In this document: in pieces, positions 1 to 7,111 of the stretch | Numbering within the stretch: the stretch's first letter is position 1 | Layout: each line of letters begins with the position of its first letter | Assembly (NCBI GenBank): GCA_002369155.1 | Contig: DFEM01000122.1 | Span: 1-9,441, forward strand | Direction of reading: 5' to 3' | From: Lachnospiraceae bacterium UBA3802 | GTDB taxonomy: Bacteria; Bacillota; Clostridia; Lachnospirales; Lachnospiraceae | DNA: 9,441 nucleotides | The notes under the pieces: generated by a model | What the model was told of the DNA's origin: nothing | The model's input: the letters and a program-made list of their open reading frames with translations, nothing else | Databases searched by the model: none | Translations under genes and position numbers: made by a program

Positions 1-1098
1 GAAGAATCCCTTCATAACCTGAAGTGCTAAAATTATATTCTCGCGAACACTTAAATCAGCTATGATACCGTCACGTTTTCTGTCTTCCGCAAGATAGCCG
101 ATACCGTGTTTCATGGCATCTATCGGACGTGTAATCTTAACATCTTCTCCTTTTATCCTTACGTGACCGCCTGTAACCTTGTCCGCACCGAATATCGCTC
201 TGACACTTTCGCTTCGTCCCGATCCGAGCAATCCGGTAAAGCCGTTGACTTCGCCTTTATGAATCTTAAAATCAAAAGGAAGCGCATCAGAGCTTGAAAG
301 AGATTGTGCTTCGTAAAATACTTCGCTGTCAACTTCCGTCTTTTCTTCCATTTCTCCGAGGTTGCTTAATTCGTCAAGATCTTTACCTATCATCTTTGCA
401 ACAAGTTCAACCTGCGGAAGTTCCTCTGTCAGATACTCTCCGACAAGTTCACCGTTTCTTAAAACCGTAATACGGTCGCAGACTTCGTAAACCTGCTCAA
501 GAAAGTGGGTAACGAAAATGATTCCGACACCCTGACTTTTTAGATCTCTCATGAGATTGAACAACAAATTAACTTCTTTATCATCCAATGAAGATGTAGG
601 TTCGTCCAAAATCAAAACCTTACATTTCATATCAACTGCACGTGCTATGGCAACCATCTGCTGAACAGCGAGTGAACAGCTTCCGAGCTGCTGTGTACTT
701 CTTGCCGGAATTCCGAGTTCCGTAAGAATTTTGTCCGCTTTCTTTTCATAGTATCTTCGGCGAACAAAAACGTTTTCCTCTCTTCCGATATACATATTCT
801 CTGCCACTGTTAAATTGGGACAGAGAGTGATTTCCTGATATACTGTACTTATTCCGTTGTTTTGCGCATCCTGAGGTGAACGAATAACAATCTTTTCACC
901 GTCGACTGTTATTTCTCCGCCGTCCATCTGATATACACCCGTAAGTACTTTAATGAGTGTAGACTTTCCGGCACCGTTTTCTCCCATAAGTGCATGTATC
1001 TCACCTTTTCTTAAGGTAAAATCCACTTCGCTTAATGCTTTTACTCCGGGGAAAACCTTATTTATTTTTCTCATCTGCAGTAAAGCATTATCCTGCAT
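1..1098 (-). CDS. Sugar ABC importer ATP-binding protein, YtfR-like, two NBDs; C-terminus cut by window edge
   Basis: This is a cytoplasmic double ATPase that would power a carbohydrate-uptake ABC transporter of the RbsA/MglA/YtfR type. The visible 366 residues stay open to the left edge; the family is about 500 aa, so roughly 130 are missing. NBD1 has Walker A GENGAGKST (39-47), Q-loop Q88, Walker B VLILDE (161-166) and H-loop H198. Its signature is the degenerate SLAVQQ instead of LSxGQ, which I recall as typical of YtfR. NBD2 begins near 265 and has the usual degenerate Walker A GLLGSGRSE (289-297). The stretches FVTHFLEQVYEVCDRITVL and GIIADLSVRENIILALQ closely resemble E. coli YtfR from memory. 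I chose the ATG at 1098 because GGAGGA lies 7 nt upstream; the in-frame ATG at 1104 would leave only 1 nt. It follows the binding-protein gene across a hairpin, so it is probably in the same operon. The family call is firm, the galactofuranose-type assignment moderate, and the real substrate unknown. Confidence 0.93.
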   Translation of the reverse strand, partial: MQDNALLQMRKINKVFPGVKALSEVDFTLRKGEIHALMGENGAGKSTLIKVLTGVYQMDGGEITVDGEKIVIRSPQDAQNNGISTVYQEITLCPNLTVAENMYIGREENVFVRRRYYEKKADKILTELGIPARSTQQLGSCSLAVQQMVAIARAVDMKCKVLILDEPTSSLDDKEVNLLFNLMRDLKSQGVGIIFVTHFLEQVYEVCDRITVLRNGELVGEYLTEELPQVELVAKMIGKDLDELSNLGEMEEKTEVDSEVFYEAQSLSSSDALPFDFKIHKGEVNGFTGLLGSGRSESVRAIFGADKVTGGHVRIKGEDVKITRPIDAMKHGIGYLAEDRKRDGIIADLSVRENIILALQVMKGFF

Positions 1099-1124
1099 AA
1101 TCATGTCCTCCGTGATAATTTAAA

Positions 1125-1164
1125 GGCGCAGTCCGGGCTGATTATTTCACAGCCCAGCTGCGCC
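1125..1164 (-). terminator. Intercistronic hairpin between binding-protein and ATPase genes (attenuator or RNA stabiliser)
   Basis: A two-part inverted repeat is visible. GGCGCAG (1125-1131) pairs with CTGCGCC (1158-1164), and GGGCTG (1135-1140) pairs with CAGCCC (1150-1155). A small internal loop and a 9-nt apical loop separate them. It fills most of the 85-nt gap between the genes. In the direction of transcription it is followed only by TTTAAATT, not a clean U-run, so complete termination is unlikely. Such hairpins between a solute-binding-protein gene and the rest of an ABC operon are commonly taken to keep the binding protein in excess; that role is inferred here. Confidence 0.75.
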
Positions 1165-1183
1165 GTTAGGTCAGTTCAAAATA

Positions 1184-2230
1184 TTATTCGCCTAAACCGT
1201 AGGTATCGATGTCGCTGTCTGTAATAGTCTTTGCATCAAATCCCTTTTCTTCGTTAATGATCTTCTTTTCGGAAGTTGTCTTAACGCCTTTGATTAAATC
1301 GCTGATGATCTGTGCCTGGAAAGGTGAGCACTGTCCATCATAGTTCCAAGTGCCTGCCTTTAATTCTCTTAAAGCCCACTTGTTGCAGTCAAAGCCCATT
1401 ACGATAACCTTGCCGTCAACACCGTGTGTAATACCTGCTTCGTCGAGAGCTGCTACAGCACCCTTAGCCATACCGTCGTTCTCTGCGTAGATTACGTTGA
1501 AATCATCACCGCTGTTGATAACGGATTCAACGATCTTCTTTGCTTCTGCTTCGTCCCATGTAGCTGTCTGCTGAACAACCTTGTTCATCTTGCCTGATTC
1601 GAACTGAGCATCAAGAGCACCTGTACGTCCGATCTGAGCGTCGGAACCCATGGCACCCTGGATATGGATTACATTGTATTCATCAAGATTCTGGTCAAGT
1701 AACCAGTTAACTGCTGTTTCGCCTTCTTTACTCATATCTGAAACAACTGCTGCTTCGTAGAGACTTTCATCAACATCGATCATACGGTCGAAGAGATAAA
1801 CTTTAATTCCGGCATCCTGAGCCTTCTTTAAAACTTCGTCCCATCCTGTTGTTTCTGCTGCAGAGATAAGAAGATAATCAACACCTTCAGTGATGAAGCC
1901 CTGAGCTGCCTGGAGCTGCTCATCGTTCTTTAAGCTGTAAGCTGTCTTGAGTTCATATCCGTTTTCTGCGGAGAAAACAGCTTCCATGTCTTTAACGTTA
2001 GCTTCACGATAACCTGACTCTGAAGGGGGATTGTTAACAACACCAACCTTAATTACATCACTTGTGGTTGTTGCAGGTGCATCTGCTACTACTGTTTCGG
2101 TCGGTTCTGTAGGATTGGCAGGTGCGGGCGGTGTATTAACTGTGCTTCCGCCACCTGTACAAGCTGTAAACAAAAGACTCGAAGCGAGTGATGCTGCAAG
2201 TAACAATGATCCAATTTTTTTCTTCATCAT
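1184..2230 (-). CDS. Sugar ABC transporter substrate-binding lipoprotein (Peripla_BP_4, diverged YtfQ family)
   Basis: This is an extracellular, lipid-anchored sugar-binding protein that should deliver ligand to the importer whose ATPase lies next downstream. It has 348 aa from the ATG at 2230, which has AGGAGG about 10 nt upstream; the frame is open further upstream to 2308 but lacks comparable signals. The signal peptide has MMKKK and a hydrophobic stretch ending FTAC, making C24 the likely lipidated residue. A Thr/Pro-rich linker of about 30 residues follows, then a two-lobed periplasmic-binding fold: IKVGVVNNPPSESGYR, a GVDYLLISAAETTGWD segment, VYLFDR, and VIYAENDGMAKGAVAALDEAG. The order of motifs matches YtfQ, but several are altered compared with the other binding protein at 5096-6109. 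Its own promoter region (2231-2379) suggests control by the adjacent response regulator. Class and role are well supported; the ligand is unknown. Confidence 0.93.
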   Translation of the reverse strand: MMKKKIGSLLLAASLASSLLFTACTGGGSTVNTPPAPANPTEPTETVVADAPATTTSDVIKVGVVNNPPSESGYREANVKDMEAVFSAENGYELKTAYSLKNDEQLQAAQGFITEGVDYLLISAAETTGWDEVLKKAQDAGIKVYLFDRMIDVDESLYEAAVVSDMSKEGETAVNWLLDQNLDEYNVIHIQGAMGSDAQIGRTGALDAQFESGKMNKVVQQTATWDEAEAKKIVESVINSGDDFNVIYAENDGMAKGAVAALDEAGITHGVDGKVIVMGFDCNKWALRELKAGTWNYDGQCSPFQAQIISDLIKGVKTTSEKKIINEEKGFDAKTITDSDIDTYGLGE

Positions 2231-2275
2231 CTTAATTTTTCCTCCTTTTTGCGTCATAAGCGACTGTTTGATTGT

Positions 2276-2304
2276 ATGATAGCTTTTGAGCGCACGAAGG
2301 TAAA
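2276..2304 (-). promoter_or_regulatory. Predicted promoter of the binding-protein/ATPase operon
   Basis: Read on the minus strand, a weak -35 TTTACC (2304-2299) and a good -10 TATCAT (2281-2276) are separated by exactly 17 nt. They lie upstream of the AGGAGG and start codon of the binding protein. A start site near 2269 would leave a leader of about 39 nt. The poor -35 together with a repeat ending 4 nt upstream of it suggests an activator-dependent promoter. This is predicted from consensus only. Confidence 0.55.
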
Positions 2305-2308
2305 TCAA

Positions 2309-2320
2309 GCCTGATTTTGA
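2309..2320 (-). promoter_or_regulatory. Candidate activator half-site next to the -35 (repeat copy 3)
   Basis: The minus strand reads TCAAAATCAGGC, matching 10 of 12 bases of the upstream copy TCAAAATCAACC. It ends 4 nt before the proposed -35, centred near -45. That is where an AraC-type activator would touch RNA polymerase. It is an inferred site for the response regulator encoded at 2380-3636. Confidence 0.4.
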
Positions 2321-2365
2321 CTTGGTTGAAAATAATTTCGTATTTTTGTCCCTTTTCTCAAAAAA

Positions 2366-2398
2366 GGTTAATTTTGATTTTATTCAGGTTGATTTTGA
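2366..2398 (-). repeat. Pair of 12-bp direct repeats spaced 21 bp, candidate operator for the AraC-type regulator
   Basis: The minus strand carries TCAAAATCAACC (2398-2387) and TCAAAATTAACC (2377-2366). They agree at 11 of 12 positions, with 21 bp start to start, or two helical turns on the same DNA face. This is the usual arrangement for AraC-family binding sites. The first copy lies inside the last codons of the response regulator gene and the second begins just past its stop. The region is AT-rich, so chance similarity cannot be excluded. Confidence 0.45.
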
Positions 2399-3636
2399 TA
2401 CTGAGAACGGTATTCCGAAGGAGTGAGTCCCGTATTCTTTTTAAAGATATAAGAAAAATAATGGGAATCGTTATACCCTGTATCATGGGCAATCTGAGAA
2501 CTCTTAATATTGGTGTTTCTTAAAAGTTCTTTGGCTTTGTTAAGCCTGAGATATATAAGATATTCCGTAAACGACTGACCGGTTGTCTGCGAAAAAACAG
2601 TCGAAAATCTGCTCTTGCTCATATTGACTTCTTTCGCTACATCCTGAAGCATCAAATTCGGATTGGAATAGTTTTGAGACATGTATAATTTTGCTTCGCT
2701 TATAATCGAAGGCACTTTTGATTCATCGGAAACTTCACCCATTTCTCTCACGCCGAGAATAATGGATTTTTCTTCTTTTCTTTCTGCCAAAAGATGGCGT
2801 ATGTGTCTTGCCGTCTTAAAGCTTTTTAAAATCTCTTCGGGTTTGTCGACAATTTCCCCTATACCCACGCGAATGGTATCGCAGCCGACTCTTTCAAGTT
2901 CCTGAACAAGAGAAGTTGAAAAGGCATAAGCACGCTCTTCCGCGTCTTCTGCCGAATCGCCGAGAACAAGGAGTCTCGTACCCGTTCTTCCTGCGGAAAC
3001 ATGCACGATACCGCCGCTGCTTTCCGCCAAAACAACTGCTGCCTCCTGACCTGTTCCGGTAGGATTGAAAGCAGCATCAACAACCACATAAAAAGGCGCA
3101 TTGACATTACATCCCATGGAATGTAGTTCCTTAAGGACGTTTCTTGCATCTTCTTCAACGGCTTCATCCGTAAAAAGCGAACCGATTAATTTTTCCTTGA
3201 CGAATTTACCGTCATTTTCCATACGCGCTCTCAAGCTTGCAGCATGTTCGAGACTTTTTCTCTCTTCTTTTAACTGTGCGCTGACTTTATCCAAAGCTTC
3301 CTTAAGATCCGTTGAATTAATCGGCTTTAAAAGATATTCTCTGACTCCGAGTTTGATACACTGTCTCGCATATTCAAACTCATCGTATCCGCTTAAGACT
3401 ATAATCCCTATCCAGGGCATCTGACCTTTTAAAATTCTGCAAAGTTCCAGTCCGTCCATGAAAGGCATCTTTATATCGGTTATAACTATATCGGGATTTG
3501 TATCACGAATAATGGGAAGCGCCATTTCTCCGTCAGGTGCCTCTCCAACAAGTGTATAGGGTGTTTCATCCCAGGGGAATGATTCTCTCACTCCCTCTCT
3601 TATAACTATTTCATCATCAACCAGAAACACTTTCAT
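2380..3636 (-). CDS. Response regulator, receiver domain plus AraC-type DNA-binding domain (YesN-like)
   Basis: This is a cytoplasmic transcription factor that should take a phosphoryl group from the kinase encoded immediately upstream and activate sugar-uptake genes. It has 418 aa. The receiver domain (about 1-120) has the acidic pair D7/D8, phosphoacceptor D54 in ITDIKMP, S82 and K104 in LLKP, all intact. A central region of about 190 residues has no motif I recognise; such linkers are usual in YesN-type regulators. The C-terminal AraC domain (about 313-414) has two helix-turn-helix units: LQDVAKEVNMSKSRFSTVF near 331-349 and IAHDTGYNDSHYFSYIFKK near 382-400. The start ATG lies inside the end of the kinase gene, with GAGGAG 10 nt upstream. 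That 20-nt overlap indicates translational coupling. Its likely target is the promoter just downstream of its own stop codon. Confidence 0.95.
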   Translation of the reverse strand: MKVFLVDDEIVIREGVRESFPWDETPYTLVGEAPDGEMALPIIRDTNPDIVITDIKMPFMDGLELCRILKGQMPWIGIIVLSGYDEFEYARQCIKLGVREYLLKPINSTDLKEALDKVSAQLKEERKSLEHAASLRARMENDGKFVKEKLIGSLFTDEAVEEDARNVLKELHSMGCNVNAPFYVVVDAAFNPTGTGQEAAVVLAESSGGIVHVSAGRTGTRLLVLGDSAEDAEERAYAFSTSLVQELERVGCDTIRVGIGEIVDKPEEILKSFKTARHIRHLLAERKEEKSIILGVREMGEVSDESKVPSIISEAKLYMSQNYSNPNLMLQDVAKEVNMSKSRFSTVFSQTTGQSFTEYLIYLRLNKAKELLRNTNIKSSQIAHDTGYNDSHYFSYIFKKNTGLTPSEYRSQYQNQPE

Positions 3637-5086
3637 GTTCGAATATCTCCTCTTTCGTTCTGCAGGGCACTTTGAATTTAACCACAGTGCCTTCGGAATC
3701 GCTTTCTATTTCCAATCCGTCCGATAAGTTGTAATAAAGACGGATACGCATATTTACATTCACCAGACCGAAGCCTCCGCTTCCGCCTTCAGAGACACTC
3801 GGCTGACCTTTCTTCATTCTCTCGTTCAAATCACGAAGCTGTTCTTTGGTCATGCCAAGTCCTGTATCCTTGACGGAAAAGACCAGATTTCCTTCTTCTT
3901 TTTTCCCGGAAACCGTTATCTTTCCGCCGCCTCTTTTAATCTTAATTCCGTGGTAAAGAGCGTTTTCCACAAGAGGCTGAAGCATGAGTTTTAACATATA
4001 ATATTCGCCTATATCATCAGGTATGTCTATTTCGTATTTTAAGATATCACGGTATCTTGTCTGCTGAATCTTAAGATAACCTTCGATATGTTTCTTTTCC
4101 TGACTGATGGGAATCCAGTCGGCACCGGAAGACAGACTGATTCTGAAGAAATCACTTAACGCACTCGTTAATTGAATGACTTCATCTTTTTCACCGGCTT
4201 CCGCCTTCCATACGATGGCATCAAGAGTATTGTAAAGAAAATGCGGATTTATCTGAGCCTGAAGGGTTCTGAGCTCCGCTTTTCTTAATCTCTTCGCATC
4301 AAGTTCGCTCTGTTTCATCATGGTTTCAAGATCGTCCGCCATGTTATTAACCTGCTTGGTAAGATTACGAAGTTCGGTAACATCGGTATCGGTAAGTCTC
4401 GCATCCAAAGTACCGGCCGCAAGAAGCGAAGTTACTTCCTCAAGGCGTTCGATTGGCTGTCTTACAAAAAGAGCAGTCTTCTTAACAGACCTGTTTCGAA
4501 ACCACAAAGCCAGGATTACAATCAATACTTCAACCGAAGCCGTAATAATGATAACAAGGATAAGGCTCACACTCATCTTGGCCGAAGATGCGATTTCCTG
4601 TGCTATATATTCGTTTAACATGCTGTCCACAAGCGCGGCAACATCTCTTACTTCCACCAGTACCGCTTCGTTTTCGACTACGGGGACCTGATGGTCTATA
4701 TTGTCTCTTATTCTGTCAACGTAGTTTTGAAGCGTCTCCATCGTACGCCCTGCGACCATAAGCGATAATCTGTTTTCCTCTGTCGTCTGTTCGGAAATCC
4801 TCTCGATTGTCTCGTTGACATCCTTAATCTTTAAATAAATCCCGCTCTCGGGAAAAGATTCACGACCGCTTATTATATTCCATGCAGCACCGGGAATTTC
4901 TTCGGCAACAACCGTTTTCAAACTCGCGATAGTCTGCATTCTGTGAATGGAGCTGTGATATTTCCACGCATAAAAAAGCATTAAAACAAGACTGATTATA
5001 ATGGGTATAACCAGCATCAAAACTATTCTGTGGCTTAAGTCATTGATTCGCCCGAGTATGCTTTTTTCCTTATCGGCTCTTTTCAT
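3617..5086 (-). CDS. Membrane sensor histidine kinase, YesM/LytS type (HAMP, His_kinase, HATPase_c)
   Basis: This is a 489-aa inner-membrane kinase that autophosphorylates on histidine and passes phosphate to the regulator encoded next. A first membrane helix (about 21-41) and a second (about 171-196) enclose an extracellular region of about 130 residues. That region is rich in charged helical sequence and shows no recognisable Cache or PAS motif. A HAMP-like segment follows (about 197-250). The phospho-acceptor is H282 in QINPHFLYNTLDA, the hallmark of the LytS/YesM class. ATP-binding boxes are N375 in PLVENALYHG, DTGLGM (407-412) and GGFGLVNVNMR (437-447). The start at 5086 has GAGG 7 nt upstream, overlapping the stop of the preceding sugar-binding gene, with a 9-nt gap. 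The tight coupling to a sugar-binding lipoprotein suggests the small sensor domain reads that protein rather than free sugar. The class is certain; the partner is inferred. Confidence 0.95.
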   Translation of the reverse strand: MKRADKEKSILGRINDLSHRIVLMLVIPIIISLVLMLFYAWKYHSSIHRMQTIASLKTVVAEEIPGAAWNIISGRESFPESGIYLKIKDVNETIERISEQTTEENRLSLMVAGRTMETLQNYVDRIRDNIDHQVPVVENEAVLVEVRDVAALVDSMLNEYIAQEIASSAKMSVSLILVIIITASVEVLIVILALWFRNRSVKKTALFVRQPIERLEEVTSLLAAGTLDARLTDTDVTELRNLTKQVNNMADDLETMMKQSELDAKRLRKAELRTLQAQINPHFLYNTLDAIVWKAEAGEKDEVIQLTSALSDFFRISLSSGADWIPISQEKKHIEGYLKIQQTRYRDILKYEIDIPDDIGEYYMLKLMLQPLVENALYHGIKIKRGGGKITVSGKKEEGNLVFSVKDTGLGMTKEQLRDLNERMKKGQPSVSEGGSGGFGLVNVNMRIRLYYNLSDGLEIESDSEGTVVKFKVPCRTKEEIFEHESVSG

Positions 5087-5095
5087 TCTTTATCC

Positions 5096-6109
5096 TCAAT
5101 AGCCTCTCGGTGCGATATCTTCGGGATTCATCTCGTCAGAGAATACCTGCTCTATGGGATGAATAACGGAATCGACTTCTTCGCCCGCCTTAAGTTTGAT
5201 GGCCGTCTCCATAAGTTCTCTTCCAAGTTTGGGAGTGCATTCAACCACACAGTTGATTTTGCCTTCTTTTAATACATCTATGGCTTCCTGACCGCCGTCT
5301 ATTGAAATAATGATTATATCCTTGCCCGGTACCAATCCCGCACTTTCAATCTCCGGGAGTGCGCCAAGCGTCATTTCGTCATTATGAGAATAAATTACAT
5401 CTATCTCATCTTTGTATGTATCAAGAAGATATCTCATGCACTCAGCACCGCGGCTCTTTAAAAAGTCGCCGTCAATGCTCTCAAGCACAGTCATTCTCTC
5501 ATCATTTGCTATAGCATCCGCGAAGCCGGCCTGTCTTTGTCTCATGGGAGTGGAATTCTCCGTACCGGTAATCTCCACGATATTCACATGGTCAAGTCCG
5601 AGGCTGTCTGCTTTTCTTATAAGATATTCGCCCGCCATCACGCCTTCATTGTAAAAGTCGGCACCTATAAGGCAGGTTGTAAGATCTTCTTTATCGGTGC
5701 TTATGTCTCTGTCGACAAGAATTACGGGAATTCCCGCATCCTTTGCTTCAGTAAGCACATTGTCCCATCCGTCTTCAACAATGGGCGAAAAAGCGATAAC
5801 ATCCACTTTATATGCTATGAAACGTCTGATGGCGGCAATCTGGTTTTCCTGCTTCTGATTGGCATTTTCTATCATCAAATTGACACCGTAATTGACGGAC
5901 TGCTCTTCTATGTCTTTGGTATTGCCGATTCTCCAGGCGGATTCGGATCCTATCTGAGAAAAGCCGAGAAGAAGTCCTTCGTCATTGTTTTCCTGCTTTT
6001 TCTGGCATCCCGTCATCGGAAAAGTTATAAAAAAAGCACTCAAAAAACCCATGGCAAAGGCCAGAGTTTTTCTCATCTTTTTCCTAAAAAAAGATTTGGT
6101 ATTTTTCAT
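5096..6109 (-). CDS. YtfQ-like sugar-binding lipoprotein, probable ligand sensor for the downstream kinase
   Basis: This is an extracytoplasmic sugar-binding protein of the Peripla_BP_4 fold, 337 aa from the ATG at 6109. A basic N-terminus and hydrophobic helix end in PMTGC, giving lipidation at C35. The mature part starts LLLGFSQIGSESAWR (46-60), followed by NQKQENQIAAIRRF, PIVEDGWDNVL (109-119), VILVDRD (129-135), then YSHNDEMTLGALPEIESAG and DIIIISIDGG. These match the E. coli galactofuranose-binding protein YtfQ as I remember it, more closely than does the binding protein at 1184-2230. It sits 9 nt ahead of the kinase gene rather than next to transporter genes, arguing for a sensing role like XylFII. 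The upstream ribosome site is an unusual run of six Gs 10 nt from the ATG. An alternative start at 6076 (MRKTLAF), preceded by AGGA, would still give a full signal peptide. A transport role cannot be excluded. Confidence 0.9.
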   Translation of the reverse strand: MKNTKSFFRKKMRKTLAFAMGFLSAFFITFPMTGCQKKQENNDEGLLLGFSQIGSESAWRIGNTKDIEEQSVNYGVNLMIENANQKQENQIAAIRRFIAYKVDVIAFSPIVEDGWDNVLTEAKDAGIPVILVDRDISTDKEDLTTCLIGADFYNEGVMAGEYLIRKADSLGLDHVNIVEITGTENSTPMRQRQAGFADAIANDERMTVLESIDGDFLKSRGAECMRYLLDTYKDEIDVIYSHNDEMTLGALPEIESAGLVPGKDIIIISIDGGQEAIDVLKEGKINCVVECTPKLGRELMETAIKLKAGEEVDSVIHPIEQVFSDEMNPEDIAPRGY

Positions 6110-6128
6110 TAATGTAACGCCCCCCGAA

Positions 6129-6157
6129 ATTTTAAAGCCACTTTTTAAATTTGAAAA
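6129..6157 (-). promoter_or_regulatory. Weak candidate promoter ahead of the sensor lipoprotein gene
   Basis: On the minus strand TTTTCA (6157-6152) and TAAAAT (6134-6129) are separated by 17 nt and overlap the end of the upstream corA-like gene. The predicted start site would fall within the G-run that serves as the ribosome site, which leaves almost no leader. The match may therefore be chance, with the sensor genes transcribed from further upstream through the corA-like gene. No terminator is visible in the 22-nt gap. Confidence 0.25.
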
Positions 6158-7043
6158 AGATAAGGCTTCCTATCACTATCAATACACTGACAATAATCAC
6201 CGCCGGATATCCCCACACTTTATCAAGTTCCGGCATGTATTTAAAGTTCATTCCGTACCAGCCGACTATAAGAGTCAACGGCATGAAAATCGTCGTAACC
6301 ACGGTAAGTACGGTCATTATTCTGTTTTGTTTTACATCAAGTCTCGACTCATACGTATCTCTTATCTGAGACGTATAATCAAGAAGCGAATTGACTATGT
6401 CAAGAAGTCTTGAAACTCTGTTTGAAAAGAGTCTGAAGAATCTTATGTTCTCCTCTTTAAAGAAATCATTCTCGTTTTCCTCAAGTTCCTGGGCAAGGTC
6501 TATAAGATTATCGTAATGGACTCTGAAATCTCTTAAGAACCCTCTTATATCGTTTACCCTGTCCATATCGGGATTATTGTCTTTTTCCACATCCTTGTCT
6601 ATCTTGTCGAGTTCATTCTCGAATTTTTCAAGAAGACGCAAATCTTCTTTTATAATCTGCTCGAGAAAATCATAGATAAAACGCTCAAGGGAGGGCATTC
6701 TCCATTTTTTGGTCTCGGAAATCTTTTGTACAAGGTTAAGCGCATTATCGTTGGGATCGATGAAAACAATGCCTTTTTCATCGAGTGCATAAGCAAAATC
6801 CTTATAATCCACCATATTCGATCTGTCGGGAATGGAAAAAGTACCCGTTACGGAATCATAGTTGACTTCCGCTTTGGTATTGTAAATCTCAATTGTATCG
6901 AAATCTATATCAATACCCATCTCAAATTTATCTTTTTCCTTGGCCCACTCATCCGGAGTAAGTACGGCAACGTACTGTTTCTGACCGCTGTGGCACTCCT
7001 TTGCACTGCATTTTTTGAGATTTTCTTCAATCAGATAATACAT
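6132..7043 (-). CDS. CorA family divalent cation transporter
   Basis: This is an inner-membrane channel expected to move Mg2+ (possibly Co2+, Ni2+ or Zn2+) as a homopentamer. It has 303 aa, near the short end for CorA proteins. The N-terminal cytoplasmic part (about 1-120) is followed by long charged helices (about 120-240), the funnel and stalk region. The first membrane helix (about 243-261) ends in the diagnostic YGMNF motif, with GMN at 264-266, followed by the short KYMPEL loop and a second helix (about 279-297). A basic KFKKWL tail closes the protein. The ATG at 7043 has AAGGGG 7 nt upstream. It ends 22 nt before the sugar-sensing cluster on the same strand with no terminator seen, so read-through is possible, although no functional link is evident. 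The family is secure; ion specificity cannot be read from the sequence. Confidence 0.93.
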   Translation of the reverse strand: MYYLIEENLKKCSAKECHSGQKQYVAVLTPDEWAKEKDKFEMGIDIDFDTIEIYNTKAEVNYDSVTGTFSIPDRSNMVDYKDFAYALDEKGIVFIDPNDNALNLVQKISETKKWRMPSLERFIYDFLEQIIKEDLRLLEKFENELDKIDKDVEKDNNPDMDRVNDIRGFLRDFRVHYDNLIDLAQELEENENDFFKEENIRFFRLFSNRVSRLLDIVNSLLDYTSQIRDTYESRLDVKQNRIMTVLTVVTTIFMPLTLIVGWYGMNFKYMPELDKVWGYPAVIIVSVLIVIGSLIFFKFKKWL

Positions 7044-7085
7044 TTTCTTCCCCTTACGAAATCAAAAAATGATAAATCAATTTAC

Positions 7086-7111
7086 AAAAAACGAGAAGCA
7101 CATGAAAAGCT
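7086..7111 (-). terminator. Weak hairpin with T-run in the corA leader
   Basis: On the minus strand GAAGC (7111 region) and GCTTC (7099 region) form a 5-bp stem around a loop of about 9 nt, followed after TCG by six Ts. It resembles a weak intrinsic terminator. It is about 190 nt past the ywlG-like stop and about 45 nt before the corA-like start, so it could end leftover transcription or act as a leader attenuator. The stem is short, so confidence is low. Confidence 0.3.

Noticed and set aside
2031..2279. Plus-strand frame with hydrophobic-looking translation opposite the binding-protein signal peptide
   Set aside because: It is the mirror of the Thr/Pro linker and signal peptide codons of the real minus-strand gene.
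2231..2308. N-terminal extension of the second sugar-binding protein (26 extra residues)
   Set aside because: The extension covers the predicted promoter -10 and ribosome site, and would bury the signal peptide; the ATG at 2230 fits AGGAGG and the lipobox.
2346..2368. Terminator after the response regulator (CCTTTT/AAAAGG hairpin)
   Set aside because: The stem is only 6 bp, AT-rich and not followed by a U-run, so it is more likely incidental; read-through into the next gene remains possible.
3617..3636. Possible frameshift between kinase and regulator because the genes overlap
   Set aside because: Both proteins have complete, expected termini; the 20-nt overlap is ordinary translational coupling.
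5537..6112. Plus-strand open frame of 191 codons opposite the sensor lipoprotein gene
   Set aside because: It is fully antisense to a clear Peripla_BP_4 gene, has low-complexity unfamiliar translation and no ribosome site.
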